Assembly (NCBI RefSeq): GCF_028747205.1
Contig: NZ_CP112880.1
Coordinates: 2,976,001-3,040,000, forward strand
DNA: 64,000 bases
Reading direction: 5' to 3'
From: Streptomyces sp. CA-278952
GTDB lineage: Bacteria > Actinomycetota > Actinomycetes > Streptomycetales > Streptomycetaceae
Positions 26,029-36,477 of the stretch are shown here, piece after piece. The position numbers were made by a program, and so were the translations under genes. Positions within the stretch are counted from its first letter, which is position 1. The number at the start of each line of letters is the position of its first letter. The notes under the pieces were generated by a model. It was given only the letters and a program-made list of their open reading frames with translations, had not been told where the DNA came from and ran no database searches.

Positions 26029-26896
26029 GCTGGTCCAGGGTGGCCGCCACCGCCGGGACCCGGGCCAGGTCCGGCAGGGTCAGCGCGACGATCTCCCGCT
26101 CGATCGCGGGTTCGACCGGCACGGCCCTGGCCCCCTTGGGGCGTACCGACTCGACGGCCAGCTCCGGCAGCACCGCCACCCCGAGGCCGGCCCCGACGAG
26201 CCCCATCACCGCCGGGTAGTCGTCCGTGGCGAAGTCGATGCGCGGGGTGAAGCCGGACTCCTCGCAGACCTCGACCAGCTGCCGGCGGCAGCGCGGACAG
26301 CCCGCGATCCACGACTCGTCGGCCAGCTCGCCGATGGACACGCTCGACGCGTCCGCCAGCCGGTGGCCCTCCGGGACCAGGCCGATCAGCCGGTCGGTGA
26401 GCAGCGGCCGGACCACCAGGTCCTCCCATTCGCCGCCCGTGTTCCCGTACCGGAACGCCAGCGCGATGTCGCAGTCGCCCTCGCGCAGCAGGTCCACCGA
26501 GCGCGGCGGCTCGGCCTCGACGAGCGACACGCGGGTGCCGGGGTGTTCGGCGCGCAGGGCTGCCAGCGCCCCCGGGACCAGGGTGGAGCTGCCGCTGGGA
26601 AAGGAGACCAGCCGGACCCGGCCGGCGCGCAGTCCGGCGATGGCGGCGACCTCCTCCTCGGCGGCGGTCAGCCCAGCGAGGATGCCGGAGGCGTGCCGTA
26701 CCAGCGCCTCGCCCGCCTGGGTGAGACGCATCTCGCGTCCGGTGCGGATCAGCAGTGTGGTGCCCGTGGAGGATTCCAGGGCCTTCATCTGCTGGCTGAC
26801 GGCGGGCTGGGTGCAGCCGAGTTCGCGGGCTGCGGCGGAGAACGAGCCGGTGGTGGACACGGCGCGCAGGACACGGAGGTGGCGAGCTTCGATCAC
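26006..26896 (-). CDS. LysR-family transcriptional regulator
   Basis: 296 aa; GTG at 26896. Residues 1-60 are the winged HTH (HLRVLRAVSTTGSFSAAARELGCTQPAVSQQMKALE), and the rest is a periplasmic-binding-like effector domain. A CxxC sits in WIAGCPRCRRQL (about 175), unusual enough to suggest metal or redox sensing. It is divergent from the MOSC gene across 81 bp, which it probably controls. That gap holds CCAGC-N17-GCTGG and the AT core AAGGAATTCTT as possible binding sites. Confidence 0.85.
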   Translation of the reverse strand: MIEARHLRVLRAVSTTGSFSAAARELGCTQPAVSQQMKALESSTGTTLLIRTGREMRLTQAGEALVRHASGILAGLTAAEEEVAAIAGLRAGRVRLVSFPSGSSTLVPGALAALRAEHPGTRVSLVEAEPPRSVDLLREGDCDIALAFRYGNTGGEWEDLVVRPLLTDRLIGLVPEGHRLADASSVSIGELADESWIAGCPRCRRQLVEVCEESGFTPRIDFATDDYPAVMGLVGAGLGVAVLPELAVESVRPKGARAVPVEPAIEREIVALTLPDLARVPAVAATLDQLSRTAAR

Positions 26897-26900
26897 CCAG

Positions 26901-26927
26901 CCAGCATAAGGAATTCTTGGGGGCTGG
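26901..26927. promoter_or_regulatory. Putative LysR operator
   Basis: CCAGC (26901-26905) and GCTGG (26923-26927) flank an AT-rich core centred on GAATTC, between the divergent lysR and MOSC starts. The size and place fit a LysR site, but the T-N11-A pattern is not clear. Confidence 0.35.
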
Positions 26928-26977
26928 GCGAATTAACGAGGGCGCCCTTTGGGATCATGGGCGGCTAGCGTGACCCC

Positions 26978-27646
26978 ATGAAGCTGCTGACCGTGAACAT
27001 CGGGCAACCTCGCCCCTCCGCGCAGACCGACGGCCCGGGTGGCGTCACCGCGATCGACAAGCGACCGGTCGAGGGCCCGGTCGAGGTTCTCGACCCCGGG
27101 CCCAAGGGTCGCGGTGGCAGCGGGCTGGCCGGGGACGCGGTGTGCGACCTGCGCCATCACGGCGGCAGCGACCAGGCGGTGTACGCCTTCGCCCGGGAGG
27201 AGCTGGACGCCTGGGAGCGGGAGCTGGGCGGCCGGAAGCTGGCCAACGGCATGTTCGGTGAGAACTTCACGACCCTCGGCCTCGACGTCAGCGGCGCGCG
27301 GATCGGCGAGCGCTGGCGGGTGGGCCCGGACCTGGTGCTGGAGGTGACCTCGGGCCGCATCCCGTGCCGGACCTTCGCCCACCACCTCGGGGAGCGGGGG
27401 TGGGTCCGGCGGTTCACCCAGCAGGGCGCCACCGGCGCGTATCTGCGGGTGATCGAACCGGGCGCCGTCCGCGCCGGGGACCCCATCGAGATCGTGCACC
27501 GGCCGGACCACGAGGTCACCGCCGCCCTGCAGTTCCGGGCGGTGACGACCGAACGCACCCTGCTGCCCGCGCTGCTGGCCGCCGGGGAGGCGTTGCACCC
27601 GGAGGCGCTGCGCAAGGCGCGGGAGTACGCCGCCCAGCAGGGCTGA
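26978..27646 (+). CDS. MOSC domain protein (YiiM-like)
   Basis: 222 aa; ATG at 26978. MOSC proteins carry molybdenum cofactor sulfur chemistry; the YiiM group reduces N-hydroxylated compounds in E. coli. Seen: CDLRHHGGSDQAVYAF (56-71), GMFGENFTTLGLDVSGARIGERW (91-113), and Cys130 in SGRIPCRTFAHHL, the likely cofactor ligand. The C-terminal ~50 residues form the usual helical extension. It is divergent from LysR. Confidence 0.88.
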   Translation: MKLLTVNIGQPRPSAQTDGPGGVTAIDKRPVEGPVEVLDPGPKGRGGSGLAGDAVCDLRHHGGSDQAVYAFAREELDAWERELGGRKLANGMFGENFTTLGLDVSGARIGERWRVGPDLVLEVTSGRIPCRTFAHHLGERGWVRRFTQQGATGAYLRVIEPGAVRAGDPIEIVHRPDHEVTAALQFRAVTTERTLLPALLAAGEALHPEALRKAREYAAQQG

Positions 27647-27849
27647 GGGCCGGGCGGCCGGTCCCGCACGCGGAGGACCGGCCGTCCACCGACGGGGAAG
27701 CGGCGGCCCGGTCCGATGACGAGGCCTCATCCGCCGCGCGACCCGGGGGCGTTGCGACGGGAACTGGATCGGAGTGCGGCGCGTCCACCACCAGTGACCT
27801 GTGCCCGAGGAGAAGTCTTCGAGCCGAGTGGCGTCTCAGGGGGAAGACC

Positions 27850-29475
27850 ATGCCCGACCCGCAGCAGCCCTGGTACTCCCCGGGCCCGCCGCAGCAGCCC
27901 GTTCCCGGCAACCCGTACGCCTCGGAGGGCGGCGATCCGCAGGGCGGGCCGCAGCCGGGGCCGGGCTACGGGCCGCCGCCCGGACCGGGCTTCGGGTCAC
28001 CGTCCGAGCCGCCGCCGGGCCGCCGCCGCTTCGGCCGGGGGCCGGTCGTCGCCGCGGTCGTCGCTCTGGTGCTCGTGGTCGTGGCGGGCGGGGTGTACGC
28101 GCTCTCCGACCAGTGGCGGGACGAGCCCGCGAAGCCCGTGGCGAAGGAGTCGCCCAGCCCCTCCGGATCGGCGCCCCCGTCCGGTACCCCCGCGGCAGGC
28201 GGCCCGGAGCTGAGCCACATCCCGACGACGAAGGAGGTCGCCGCCGCCCGGAAGCCGGGCGAGTCGGCGGCGTGGATCGTCGACGACAGGACCGACATCC
28301 CCCAGCAGATCAACAAGGTCCACGACCTGTGGATCGTCGGTGACACCGCCGTCCAGGCCCTGCACCGGAAGGTCACGGCCTACCGGCTCTCGGACGGCGC
28401 CGAGGTCTGGAACGTCGACCTGCCCTCCTCCGTCTGCGAGACACCGGCCAACCCGACGCCCGACGGCAAGGTCGTGGTCTTCCACCACGAGCGGCCGGAC
28501 AACGAGCGGGGCAACCAGTGCAACCGGATGCGGATGATCGATCTGAAGACCGGGAAGCAGGGCTGGCACAAGGAGCTCGACGAGCCCGGTGACCGGGACA
28601 ACACGTTCATCGTCCACAGCGCCATCAGCGGCGACGTCCTGTCCGTCGCACGGAACATGCAGGCCATCACCTACCGGATGGGCGACGGGAGCAAGCTCTA
28701 CGAGATCCCCCGGGAGAACAGGAACAAGTGCGTCCCCGACGACGTGGCGGGCGGCGCCGCCCGGCTCCTGGTGACCTCCAACTGCATGATCGCCATCGAC
28801 CGGAGCAAGAACTACGGCCACGTGCGCGAGCTCGACCCGCGTACCGGCAAGGTCCTGTGGCGCTACCGTCTGAAGACCGGCTGGAGCTTCGGCAGTCTGA
28901 TCTCCATGGACCCGGTCGTCTTCACCTCCTACAACAACGAGGACAGCGCGACCGACTGGCGGATCACGGTCCTGGACCCCGGAGGCAAGCACCGCGTCAC
29001 CTTCGACGCCCGGGGCAAGGGTTTTCAGGAGTGCGGCGGAGACGGGTCCGGCGGGGACATCCAGCCCTGTCGGGGCGCCGGGGTCGACAAGGGCCTCATC
29101 ATGCTGGGCGGCTCGCAACAGGTCGGCGCGTACGACGTGAAGACCGGCACGTTCCTGTGGGGCATCAAGTCCGACGAACTGCGCAGGCTGTACCCGCTGC
29201 GCGCGGAGGACGGCACGTCGATGCTCATCTACGAGGCGGCCGGCTCACGCAGCCCCGGCCGGACGTTCCTCATGGGCCCGCGCGGCGCCGGAACGGAGAC
29301 GAACGTCGTCAGGCACCCGGTGGCGACCGCGCCGTGGGAGTACGAGATGTCCATGGGGCACACGGCCTACGTCGGCGGGCGGCTCGTCCTCACGTCGACG
29401 ATCGTGAGCGGCGACGAGAACCGGAAGCCCGTGCGCGAGGCCCGCATCCTGTCCTTCGCCCCTGCCGCGCCTTAG
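27850..29475 (+). CDS. Membrane-anchored PQQ-like beta-propeller protein
   Basis: 541 aa; the ATG at 27850 follows CAGGGGGAAG. The first 60 residues are Pro/Gly-rich and cytosolic (PQQPWYSPGPPQQPVPGNPY). One membrane helix follows (PVVAAVVALVLVVVAGGVYAL), and the remainder is extracellular. Repeats such as VTAYRLSDGAEVWNV, IDLKTGKQGWHKEL, LDPRTGKVLWRYRL and YDVKTGTFLWGI are PQQ-type propeller blades. No enzyme motif is visible; such proteins often act as binding or assembly platforms. An SDR gene follows 52 bp later on the same strand. Confidence 0.82.
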   Translation: MPDPQQPWYSPGPPQQPVPGNPYASEGGDPQGGPQPGPGYGPPPGPGFGSPSEPPPGRRRFGRGPVVAAVVALVLVVVAGGVYALSDQWRDEPAKPVAKESPSPSGSAPPSGTPAAGGPELSHIPTTKEVAAARKPGESAAWIVDDRTDIPQQINKVHDLWIVGDTAVQALHRKVTAYRLSDGAEVWNVDLPSSVCETPANPTPDGKVVVFHHERPDNERGNQCNRMRMIDLKTGKQGWHKELDEPGDRDNTFIVHSAISGDVLSVARNMQAITYRMGDGSKLYEIPRENRNKCVPDDVAGGAARLLVTSNCMIAIDRSKNYGHVRELDPRTGKVLWRYRLKTGWSFGSLISMDPVVFTSYNNEDSATDWRITVLDPGGKHRVTFDARGKGFQECGGDGSGGDIQPCRGAGVDKGLIMLGGSQQVGAYDVKTGTFLWGIKSDELRRLYPLRAEDGTSMLIYEAAGSRSPGRTFLMGPRGAGTETNVVRHPVATAPWEYEMSMGHTAYVGGRLVLTSTIVSGDENRKPVREARILSFAPAAP

Positions 29476-29527
29476 ACGCGGCGGGCGGGTACGCCGCCCG
29501 GTCATGAGGGGCACTAACGTGCCGCGT

Positions 29528-30301
29528 ATGACGACTGCACTGATCACGGGCGCGACGGCGGGCATCGGGGCCGCGTTCGCGCGGCGGCTCGCGGCCCAGG
29601 GGCACAACCTGGTGCTGGTGGCGCGGGACACCGCGCGGCTGCGCGAGCAGGCCACCGAACTGCACGACCGGCACGGCATCGAGGCCGAGGTGCTGAGCGC
29701 CGACCTGTCCACGGAGGGCGGGCTCGAAGCGGTGGAGAAGCGGCTCGCGGACCGCACGCACCCGGTCGACTTGCTGGTCAACAACGCCGGGTTCGGCAAC
29801 AAGGGACGCTTCCTGGAGGTGTCCATGGCCGACGAGCTGACGATGCTGAAGGTGCACTGCGAGGCGGTGCTGCGGCTGACCTCGGCCGCCGTCACCGGGA
29901 TGCGGGAGCGGGGCCGGGGCGGGGTCGTCAACGTGGCGTCGGTCGCGGCGTTCGTGCCGCGCGGTACGTACGGGGCGTCCAAGGCGTGGGTCGTGCAGTT
30001 CACGCAGGGCGCGGCGCGGGATCTGGCCGGGTCGGGGGTGCGGCTGATGGTGCTGTGCCCGGGGTTCGTGCGGACGGAGTTCCACGAGCGGGCCGGGATG
30101 GGCACGGACAGCATCCCCGGCTGGATGTGGCTCGACGCGGACAAGCTGGTGGCGTCCGCGCTGACGGATCTGGCCCGGGGGAAGACGGTGTCGATCCCGG
30201 ACCCGCGCTACAAGGCGCTGATGGGGCTGGTGAAGGTCGCCCCGCGGGGGCTGCTCGGCGGGGTCACGTCGCGGACGGGGCGCAAGTACGGTCCGCAGTA
30301 G
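29528..30301 (+). CDS. Short-chain dehydrogenase/reductase
   Basis: 257 aa; the ATG at 29528 is preferred because TTALITGATAGIGAAFARRL follows at once. Classical SDR: NAD(P) motif TGATAGIG, NNAG (about 88), catalytic Ser in VASVAAFVP and YGASK (Tyr/Lys). The C-terminus (PDPRYKALMGLVKVAPRGLLGG) resembles the KR-like DltE group, which often acts on fatty acyl or steroid substrates. The substrate is unknown. Confidence 0.85.
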   Translation: MTTALITGATAGIGAAFARRLAAQGHNLVLVARDTARLREQATELHDRHGIEAEVLSADLSTEGGLEAVEKRLADRTHPVDLLVNNAGFGNKGRFLEVSMADELTMLKVHCEAVLRLTSAAVTGMRERGRGGVVNVASVAAFVPRGTYGASKAWVVQFTQGAARDLAGSGVRLMVLCPGFVRTEFHERAGMGTDSIPGWMWLDADKLVASALTDLARGKTVSIPDPRYKALMGLVKVAPRGLLGGVTSRTGRKYGPQ

Positions 30302-30696
30302 GCGGTAAGCGGTGCACGGGGCGTGGTGCGCGGGGCGTGCGCGGTAGTAGGCGGTGCGGGGTGCGTGGTGCGGGGTGCGCCGCCGTCGATCGGTACGCGC
30401 CCGGCTCACACCGGGCGCGACGGTTGCTGGGCCCGTCGCGGTCCGCGGCGACCGCCTCCGGCTGAGGGGTTCACCGCAGAGGGGACCTGCTCGGACCATG
30501 CCCGGATGTGGCAGCCCGCTGGGCGGGCAGTAGCAGTGGATGGGCCCTCTGCTCCTTCAACCCCGCAAGATCAACCCGCTCAACGACCACGGTCCTCGCA
30601 ACTCCCACAGATCGTGGGTGTTGCGAGGACCGTTAGAACCCAAGGGGTGCCGGGCCTCAGGCCTACCGAACGGCGTACCGAGCGGTGCGGGCCGTA
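30302..30696. other. Intergenic region with GroEL terminator
   Basis: 395 bp between the convergent SDR and groEL1 genes. The first ~100 bp are G-rich, with imperfect repeats of GCGGTGCGGGGTGCGTGGT. The second half holds a very stable hairpin (30589-30633). I see no gene; the short frames here have poor codon use. Confidence 0.6.
30589..30633 (-). terminator. Long hairpin terminator of groESL
   Basis: 20-base arms (30589-30608 and 30614-30633; outer sequence ACGGTCCTCGCAAC) pair with a single mismatch around a 5-base loop AGATC. It lies 64 bp past the groEL1 stop. Confidence 0.8.
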
Positions 30697-32337
<1,641 letters not shown>

Positions 32338-32347
32338 TCAAAATGAA

Positions 32348-32398
32348 CTGCGCCCCTCGCCGCCCGGCTAGTTATTTCGCAGGGGACCAGGGGCGCAG
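32348..32398 (-). other. Intercistronic hairpin between groES and groEL1
   Basis: CTGCGCCCCT (32348-32357) pairs with AGGGGCGCAG (32389-32398), 10 bp, around a 31-base loop. In the 98-bp space it may act as a partial terminator or RNA-processing/stability element that sets the GroES:GroEL1 ratio. Confidence 0.5.
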
Positions 32399-32420
32399 AA
32401 CACAGGCAAACGTGGGTGAA

Positions 32421-32729
32421 TTACTTCTCGACGATCGCGAGAACGTCGCGGGCCGAGAGGACGAGGTACTCCTCGCCGTTGTACTTCACCTCGGTGCCGC
32501 CGTACTTGCTGTACAGGACGACGTCGCCGGTCTTGACGTCGAGCGGAAGCCGCTCGCCGTTCTCGAAGCGGCCCGGGCCCACCGCGAGGACGACGCCCTC
32601 CTGGGGCTTCTCCTTCGCGGTGTCCGGAATGACCAGGCCGGAAGCCGTGGTCTGCTCGGCGTCGAGCGGCTGGACCACAATGCGGTCCTCGAGCGGCTTG
32701 ATCGCAACCTTGGAGCTGGTGGTCGACAC
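32421..32729 (-). CDS. groES: Co-chaperonin GroES
   Basis: 102 aa; GTG at 32729. Forms the heptameric lid of the chaperonin. Seen: [21 protein letters not shown] (8-28), the mobile loop [18 protein letters not shown] (about 28-45), and the C-terminal [17 protein letters not shown]. First gene of the groES-groEL1 operon, preceded by two CIRCE elements. Confidence 0.97.
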   Translation of the reverse strand: MSTTSSKVAIKPLEDRIVVQPLDAEQTTASGLVIPDTAKEKPQEGVVLAVGPGRFENGERLPLDVKTGDVVLYSKYGGTEVKYNGEEYLVLSARDVLAIVEK

Positions 32730-32838
32730 GATCCGGTCTCCCCCTTCGGAGATCTCACGGGGTTTAACAGTCTGTGGGCGGCGACCAGACCGATCCGTCG
32801 TCGCGGGTGCCGGACCTGTCCTGTCGCACAGTGTGGTG

Positions 32839-32865
32839 CTGGCACTCTCCAGGGGGGAGTGCCAG
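32839..32865. promoter_or_regulatory. CIRCE element 1 (HrcA site)
   Basis: CTGGCACTC-N9-GAGTGCCAG, a perfect 9-bp inverted repeat with the 9-base spacer of CIRCE. It lies just downstream of the presumed -10 of groESL, about 110 bp before the groES start, where bound HrcA would block transcription. Confidence 0.9.
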
Positions 32866-32870
32866 ACCTG

Positions 32871-32900
32871 AGACTATGACCGCGGTTAGCACTCGGTCAA
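32871..32900 (-). promoter_or_regulatory. groESL promoter
   Basis: On the minus strand TTGACC (32900-32895) and TAGTCT (32876-32871) are 18 bp apart. The -35 lies within the spacer of CIRCE element 2 and the -10 just upstream of CIRCE element 1, so two operators bracket the promoter. Confidence 0.75.
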
Positions 32901-32912
32901 GCGGAGTGCCAA
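32886..32912. promoter_or_regulatory. CIRCE element 2 (HrcA site)
   Basis: TTAGCACTC-N9-GAGTGCCAA, near-perfect to the CIRCE consensus TTAGCACTC-N9-GAGTGCTAA. It overlaps the -35 of the groESL promoter. Confidence 0.92.
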
Positions 32913-33007
32913 TTCACCACCCTCGCGCCGTCTCGATCGGGGCTCTGTCGGGTCACCTTCCGGACAACGTGGGGGTGGAGCGTCGCGTTCCGTACGACGG
33001 TACGGAG

Positions 33008-33493
33008 ATGACGCGCCCCGAGAGCCCCCTGCCGGGAAGACCGGCCGGAAGAGCCGCTTCGCGGTCGCCGGCTCCGGGTGGCTGCGCTGATCCCCTGATG
33101 GGCCTGCTGCTGGTGGTCGCGGAGGCTGCCGCCGGAGCCCTGCTGGCGCTGTGGCTGGTGGTGCGAGGGCTGGCGCGGTCACGGTCGCAGGACATGCCGA
33201 CGGGCAAGGTGTCCGCGCCTCCGCCCGCGGACCCGGGCACTGACTGGACCCCGGCCATCGCCTTCGGCCTCCTCGCTCTCGTGGTCGCCTGCCTCGCCGT
33301 GGCACTCCTGCGCGGCGGGTGGCACTGGGCCGGCGGGACGCAGGCGGTCGTCGCGGTGGCGCTGGGCGTAGTGGTCCTGGCGTCCGTCGTCGAAGAAAGC
33401 TCCCGGAATCCTCCGGAACCCGCTCCGACCTGGAACTCCCCGCCCTGCCGCAGCGGGGGTGACAGCGACGAATGCGCGCGCAGCGGGGGCTGA
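33008..33493 (+). CDS. Small integral membrane protein
   Basis: 161 aa from the ATG at 33008; in-frame GTG codons 34-40 bp upstream are alternatives, and no start has a clear Shine-Dalgarno. Three hydrophobic segments are seen: PLMGLLLVVAEAAAGALLALW, AIAFGLLALVVACLAVALL and TQAVVAVALGVVVLASVV. A Pro/Cys-containing C-terminal tail follows. No family recognised. It is divergent from groESL. Confidence 0.6.
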   Translation: MTRPESPLPGRPAGRAASRSPAPGGCADPLMGLLLVVAEAAAGALLALWLVVRGLARSRSQDMPTGKVSAPPPADPGTDWTPAIAFGLLALVVACLAVALLRGGWHWAGGTQAVVAVALGVVVLASVVEESSRNPPEPAPTWNSPPCRSGGDSDECARSGG

Positions 33494-33501
33494 GCGCGCA
33501 T
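33472..33501. terminator. Hairpin between convergent genes
   Basis: ATGCGCGC (33472-33479) pairs with GCGCGCAT (33494-33501) around the stop codon of the membrane protein, 31 bp before the stop of the convergent deacetylase. Probable terminator. Confidence 0.5.
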
Positions 33502-33531
33502 GCGCGGGGCGGGTGCGGGGAAGGGTGCGGG

Positions 33532-34455
33532 TCAGACGTAGTCCTCCAGTTTCGCCACCGCGTACCCCTTGTCGGTGATGGTCTTCATGACCTGGCGGAT
33601 CATGTCGGGCATCGAGCCCTTCCAGTCCTCCTCGCCCCGGAAGTGGGTGAGGACGATGTCGCCGGGGTGCAGGTCCCGGTCCCACTCGCGCCATTCCATG
33701 TGGTCGGGGAAGGCCTCGGAGGACCACAGGGGCACGGCGGTGATCCCGCAGGACTTGGCGACGACGAGGGTGTCGCGGTTGTAGTTGCCGTAGGGCGGGC
33801 GGAAGAGGGTGGGCCGCTTCCCGTAGTGCTTGAGGATCTTCTCCTGCTGGCCGCAGATCTCCCGCTTCTGCTCGCCGGCGGAGAGGCCGGGCAGATAGCG
33901 GTGGTTGAGCGTGTGGTTGCTGATCGTCACCCCGCGCTGCTGCATCTTCTTGAAGTAGCCGTAGTCGTCGTTGGTGACGTAGTCACTGAGGAACGCGCTG
34001 TACGGGATGGACAGCTCGGTCATCATCCGCAGCAGCTCGGGGTCCTTCTCCGCCCCGTCGTCCATCGTCAGGAAGACGATCTTCTCCTTGGTCGGAACGG
34101 TGGTGAAGACGGGCGGCAGCCCGGCGTCGTCCCGGACCTCGAAGCCCTTGCGGGTGGTGATGCGCGGCTTCACCTTCGGCGGCTCGGGAGCCGCGAGCGG
34201 AGTCTTGGCCAGGCCCCACTTCTTCGCGGCGACGGCCCGCGCCGCCTGCTTCTTCCTGAGCGCCTCGGCGTAGGTGTCCAGGGCACGGGCGGGCCCGGCC
34301 TTCGGAGCGGCCTCGCCCGGCCGGCCGGCGGCGGGCTTCGCGGGTCCGCCGGGAGCTCCCGTGCCACCGCCGCCCGTCTCCGCCGCGCACCCGGAGGCGA
34401 CGGCGGCGGCCAGCAGGGCCGCCAGCACGACGACGCCCGACCTGTGACGCTTCAT
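33532..34455 (-). CDS. Polysaccharide deacetylase lipoprotein (NodB domain)
   Basis: 307 aa from the ATG at 34455; an in-frame ATG at 34488 is possible. The signal peptide ends in the lipobox VASGC (about 22-26), so the protein is anchored outside the membrane. A Lys/Ala-rich linker leads to the NodB deacetylase domain: KIVFLTMDDGAEKDP (Asp pair), metal His pair in SNHTLNH, RPPYGNYN, and LTHFRG near the end. It removes N-acetyl or similar groups from a wall polysaccharide or peptidoglycan. It is divergent from the methyltransferase gene. Confidence 0.88.
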   Translation of the reverse strand: MKRHRSGVVVLAALLAAAVASGCAAETGGGGTGAPGGPAKPAAGRPGEAAPKAGPARALDTYAEALRKKQAARAVAAKKWGLAKTPLAAPEPPKVKPRITTRKGFEVRDDAGLPPVFTTVPTKEKIVFLTMDDGAEKDPELLRMMTELSIPYSAFLSDYVTNDDYGYFKKMQQRGVTISNHTLNHRYLPGLSAGEQKREICGQQEKILKHYGKRPTLFRPPYGNYNRDTLVVAKSCGITAVPLWSSEAFPDHMEWREWDRDLHPGDIVLTHFRGEEDWKGSMPDMIRQVMKTITDKGYAVAKLEDYV

Positions 34456-34616
34456 GACTGATTTACCGTTTTGTCGTACTAGCTGCATGGCGCCGCATCC
34501 TGCCAGCCGTCGGCCCGCCCCCCGCCCCGACACCGCGAGCGGACCGGCGCCGTCCCCCGGCCGGCCCACAGCGACCTCCAGCGGCGCGGGCGGCGACACC
34601 CGGCGCAGCGGCCACA

Positions 34617-35840
34617 ATGGACCGGGTGAACGCAACGACCCCCTCCGCCCCGGACGACGACCCCGCCCGCGCCGCCTTCGCGGCGCTGCGCACCCCCGAG
34701 GGCGAGCAGCTGCTGGCCGGGCTGCGCGACCACGACCCCGCCGACGAGCTGGCCGCCGCGACCCGGCTGCGCCGCACGTACCCGGCGTCGCTGGTGTCGG
34801 CGGCCCTGGGCCAGGCCCGGCTGCGGCAGCGGGCGGTGGCCAAGTTCGGGGCCGAGGACGCCTACCGGATGTACTTCACGCCCAACGGGGTCGAGCAGGC
34901 CACCCGCACCTCGGTCGCCGCCCACCGCGCCGCCCGGTTCGCCGGGCTCGGCGTGCGGAGCGTGGCCGACCTGTGCTGCGGCATCGGCGGCGACGCCCTC
35001 GCCCTGGCCCGCGCCGGGATCTCCGTCCTGGCCGTGGACCGCGACCCGTTGACCGCCGAGGTGGCCCGCGCCAACGCGGAGGCGCTCGGCCTGGCGGGGC
35101 TGATCGAGGTGCGGTGCGCCGATGTCACGGAGATCGACACCGCCCCGTACGACGCGGTGTTCGTGGACCCGGCCCGGCGCGGCGGACGCGGCCGCATCTT
35201 CGATCCGGAGGCGTACTCACCGCCGCTGTCCTGGGCGGCGGCCGCCGCGCTGAAGGCCCCGAGGGCGGCGCTGAAGATCGCCCCGGGCGTGCCGCACGAG
35301 GCGATCGGCCCGGAGGCGGAGGCCGAGTGGATCTCGGACGGCGGCGATGTGAAGGAGGCGGTGCTCTGGTACGGGGAGGGCTTCGCGCCCGGCGCGTTCC
35401 GGGCCACCCTGCTGCCCTCCGGGGCGACCCTGACCGCCCCGGCCCCCCTGCCCGCCCCGCCCGTGGGCCCGGTCGGGCGCTATCTGTACGAGCCGGACGG
35501 CGCGGTGATCCGGGCGCATCTGGTCGCCGACATCGTCGAGCGGTGCGGCGGGCGGCTGGTGGACGAGACGATCGCGTACGTCACGAGCGACACGCGCTAC
35601 TCCTCCCCGTACGTCTCCGGGTACGAGATCACCGACCGGCTGCCGTTCAACATGAAGAAGCTGAAGGCGCTGCTGCGGGAGCGGGAGGTCGGCGTACTGA
35701 CCGTCAAGAAGCGCGGCTCGGCGGTCGAGCCGGAGGCGCTGCGTCGCCGGATGAAGCTGAGCGGTCCGCACGCGGCGACGGTGTTCCTGACCCGGGTGGC
35801 GGGGGCTCCGACGATGCTGATCGGGCATCCGCTGGGCTGA
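34617..35840 (+). CDS. Class I SAM methyltransferase with THUMP-like C-terminal domain
   Basis: 407 aa; ATG at 34617. The N-terminal helical part (AAATRLRRTYPASLVSAALGQARLRQRAVAKFG) precedes a Rossmann methyltransferase: VADLCCGIGGDALALARAG (about 117-135), VLAVDRDPLTAEVARANA, and motif IV VFVDPARRGGRGRIFDP. The C-terminal VGVLTVKKRGSAVEPEALRRRM and TVFLTRVAGAPTML form the THUMP-like domain. This suggests RNA (tRNA or rRNA) as substrate. Its 3' end overlaps the convergent membrane protein gene by 137 bp. Confidence 0.85.
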   Translation: MDRVNATTPSAPDDDPARAAFAALRTPEGEQLLAGLRDHDPADELAAATRLRRTYPASLVSAALGQARLRQRAVAKFGAEDAYRMYFTPNGVEQATRTSVAAHRAARFAGLGVRSVADLCCGIGGDALALARAGISVLAVDRDPLTAEVARANAEALGLAGLIEVRCADVTEIDTAPYDAVFVDPARRGGRGRIFDPEAYSPPLSWAAAAALKAPRAALKIAPGVPHEAIGPEAEAEWISDGGDVKEAVLWYGEGFAPGAFRATLLPSGATLTAPAPLPAPPVGPVGRYLYEPDGAVIRAHLVADIVERCGGRLVDETIAYVTSDTRYSSPYVSGYEITDRLPFNMKKLKALLREREVGVLTVKKRGSAVEPEALRRRMKLSGPHAATVFLTRVAGAPTMLIGHPLG

Positions 35841-36477
35841 CCCGCCGGGCGGGTCCCATCAGGACGCCCACCACCCAGCGGCGGTGCGCCAGGGCCGTGA
35901 CCGCGCCGGTCAGCGCGGTCAGCCAGGCGACCATGCCGACGCCCATCACCAGGGCGACCAGCCCGTACGTCTCCCGGCCGGGCCGCGCGCTCGCGGGTCC
36001 GAGCACACAGAGGGCGAGCCCCACCGCGCCCAGGACGAAGGACAGGAGCAGCCAGGCGAGGCTCGTCCCGGGCATCCGCAGCCGCCGGTCGCGCTCCGGG
36101 TCCCGGTCCAGCGCGCCCCAGGCGGCGAGCAGCGAACGGACCTTCCGGTCCCGCGCGACGCCGAGGCAGAAGAAGATGACGGCCGGGATCAGCACCGTCA
36201 CGCCGATGACCAGGCTGACGATTCCGCCGACGACGCTGGTGAAGTCGGCCAGGTCGACGGCCTGCTCGAACAGGACGATGCCGGAGCCCACAAGGGCCCA
36301 GCCGATCGCGACGAGCCCCGCCCACATCCCCAGCAGCCCGAGCCGCCCAGGCCCCACGTGCATCCTCACCAGCTCGCCCAGGACCACCGCCCGGTCGGCG
36401 AGCAGCGCCTCACGGTCGGGCCAGGAGCGGATCTCGGCAGGCGGCGGAGGCGGCGGGAGCATGGCACGGCGTGGCAT
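35704..36477 (-). CDS. Integral membrane protein
   Basis: 257 aa from the ATG at 36477; the ATG at 36462 (MLPPPPPP) is an alternative, and no clear RBS is seen. Four or five hydrophobic segments: LGLLGMWAGLVAIGWALVG, FTSVVGGIVSLVIGVTVLIPAVIFF, LAWLLLSFVLGAVGLALCVL, LVALVMGVGMVAWLTALTG. A low-complexity Ser/Pro tail of about 50 residues lies entirely over the antisense 3' end of the methyltransferase gene and may be an accident of a lost stop codon. Function unknown. Confidence 0.7.
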   Translation of the reverse strand: MPRRAMLPPPPPPAEIRSWPDREALLADRAVVLGELVRMHVGPGRLGLLGMWAGLVAIGWALVGSGIVLFEQAVDLADFTSVVGGIVSLVIGVTVLIPAVIFFCLGVARDRKVRSLLAAWGALDRDPERDRRLRMPGTSLAWLLLSFVLGAVGLALCVLGPASARPGRETYGLVALVMGVGMVAWLTALTGAVTALAHRRWVVGVLMGPARRVSPADARSASSEPPPPGSGTPSPRADRSASSGDAAPPARPPSRAS

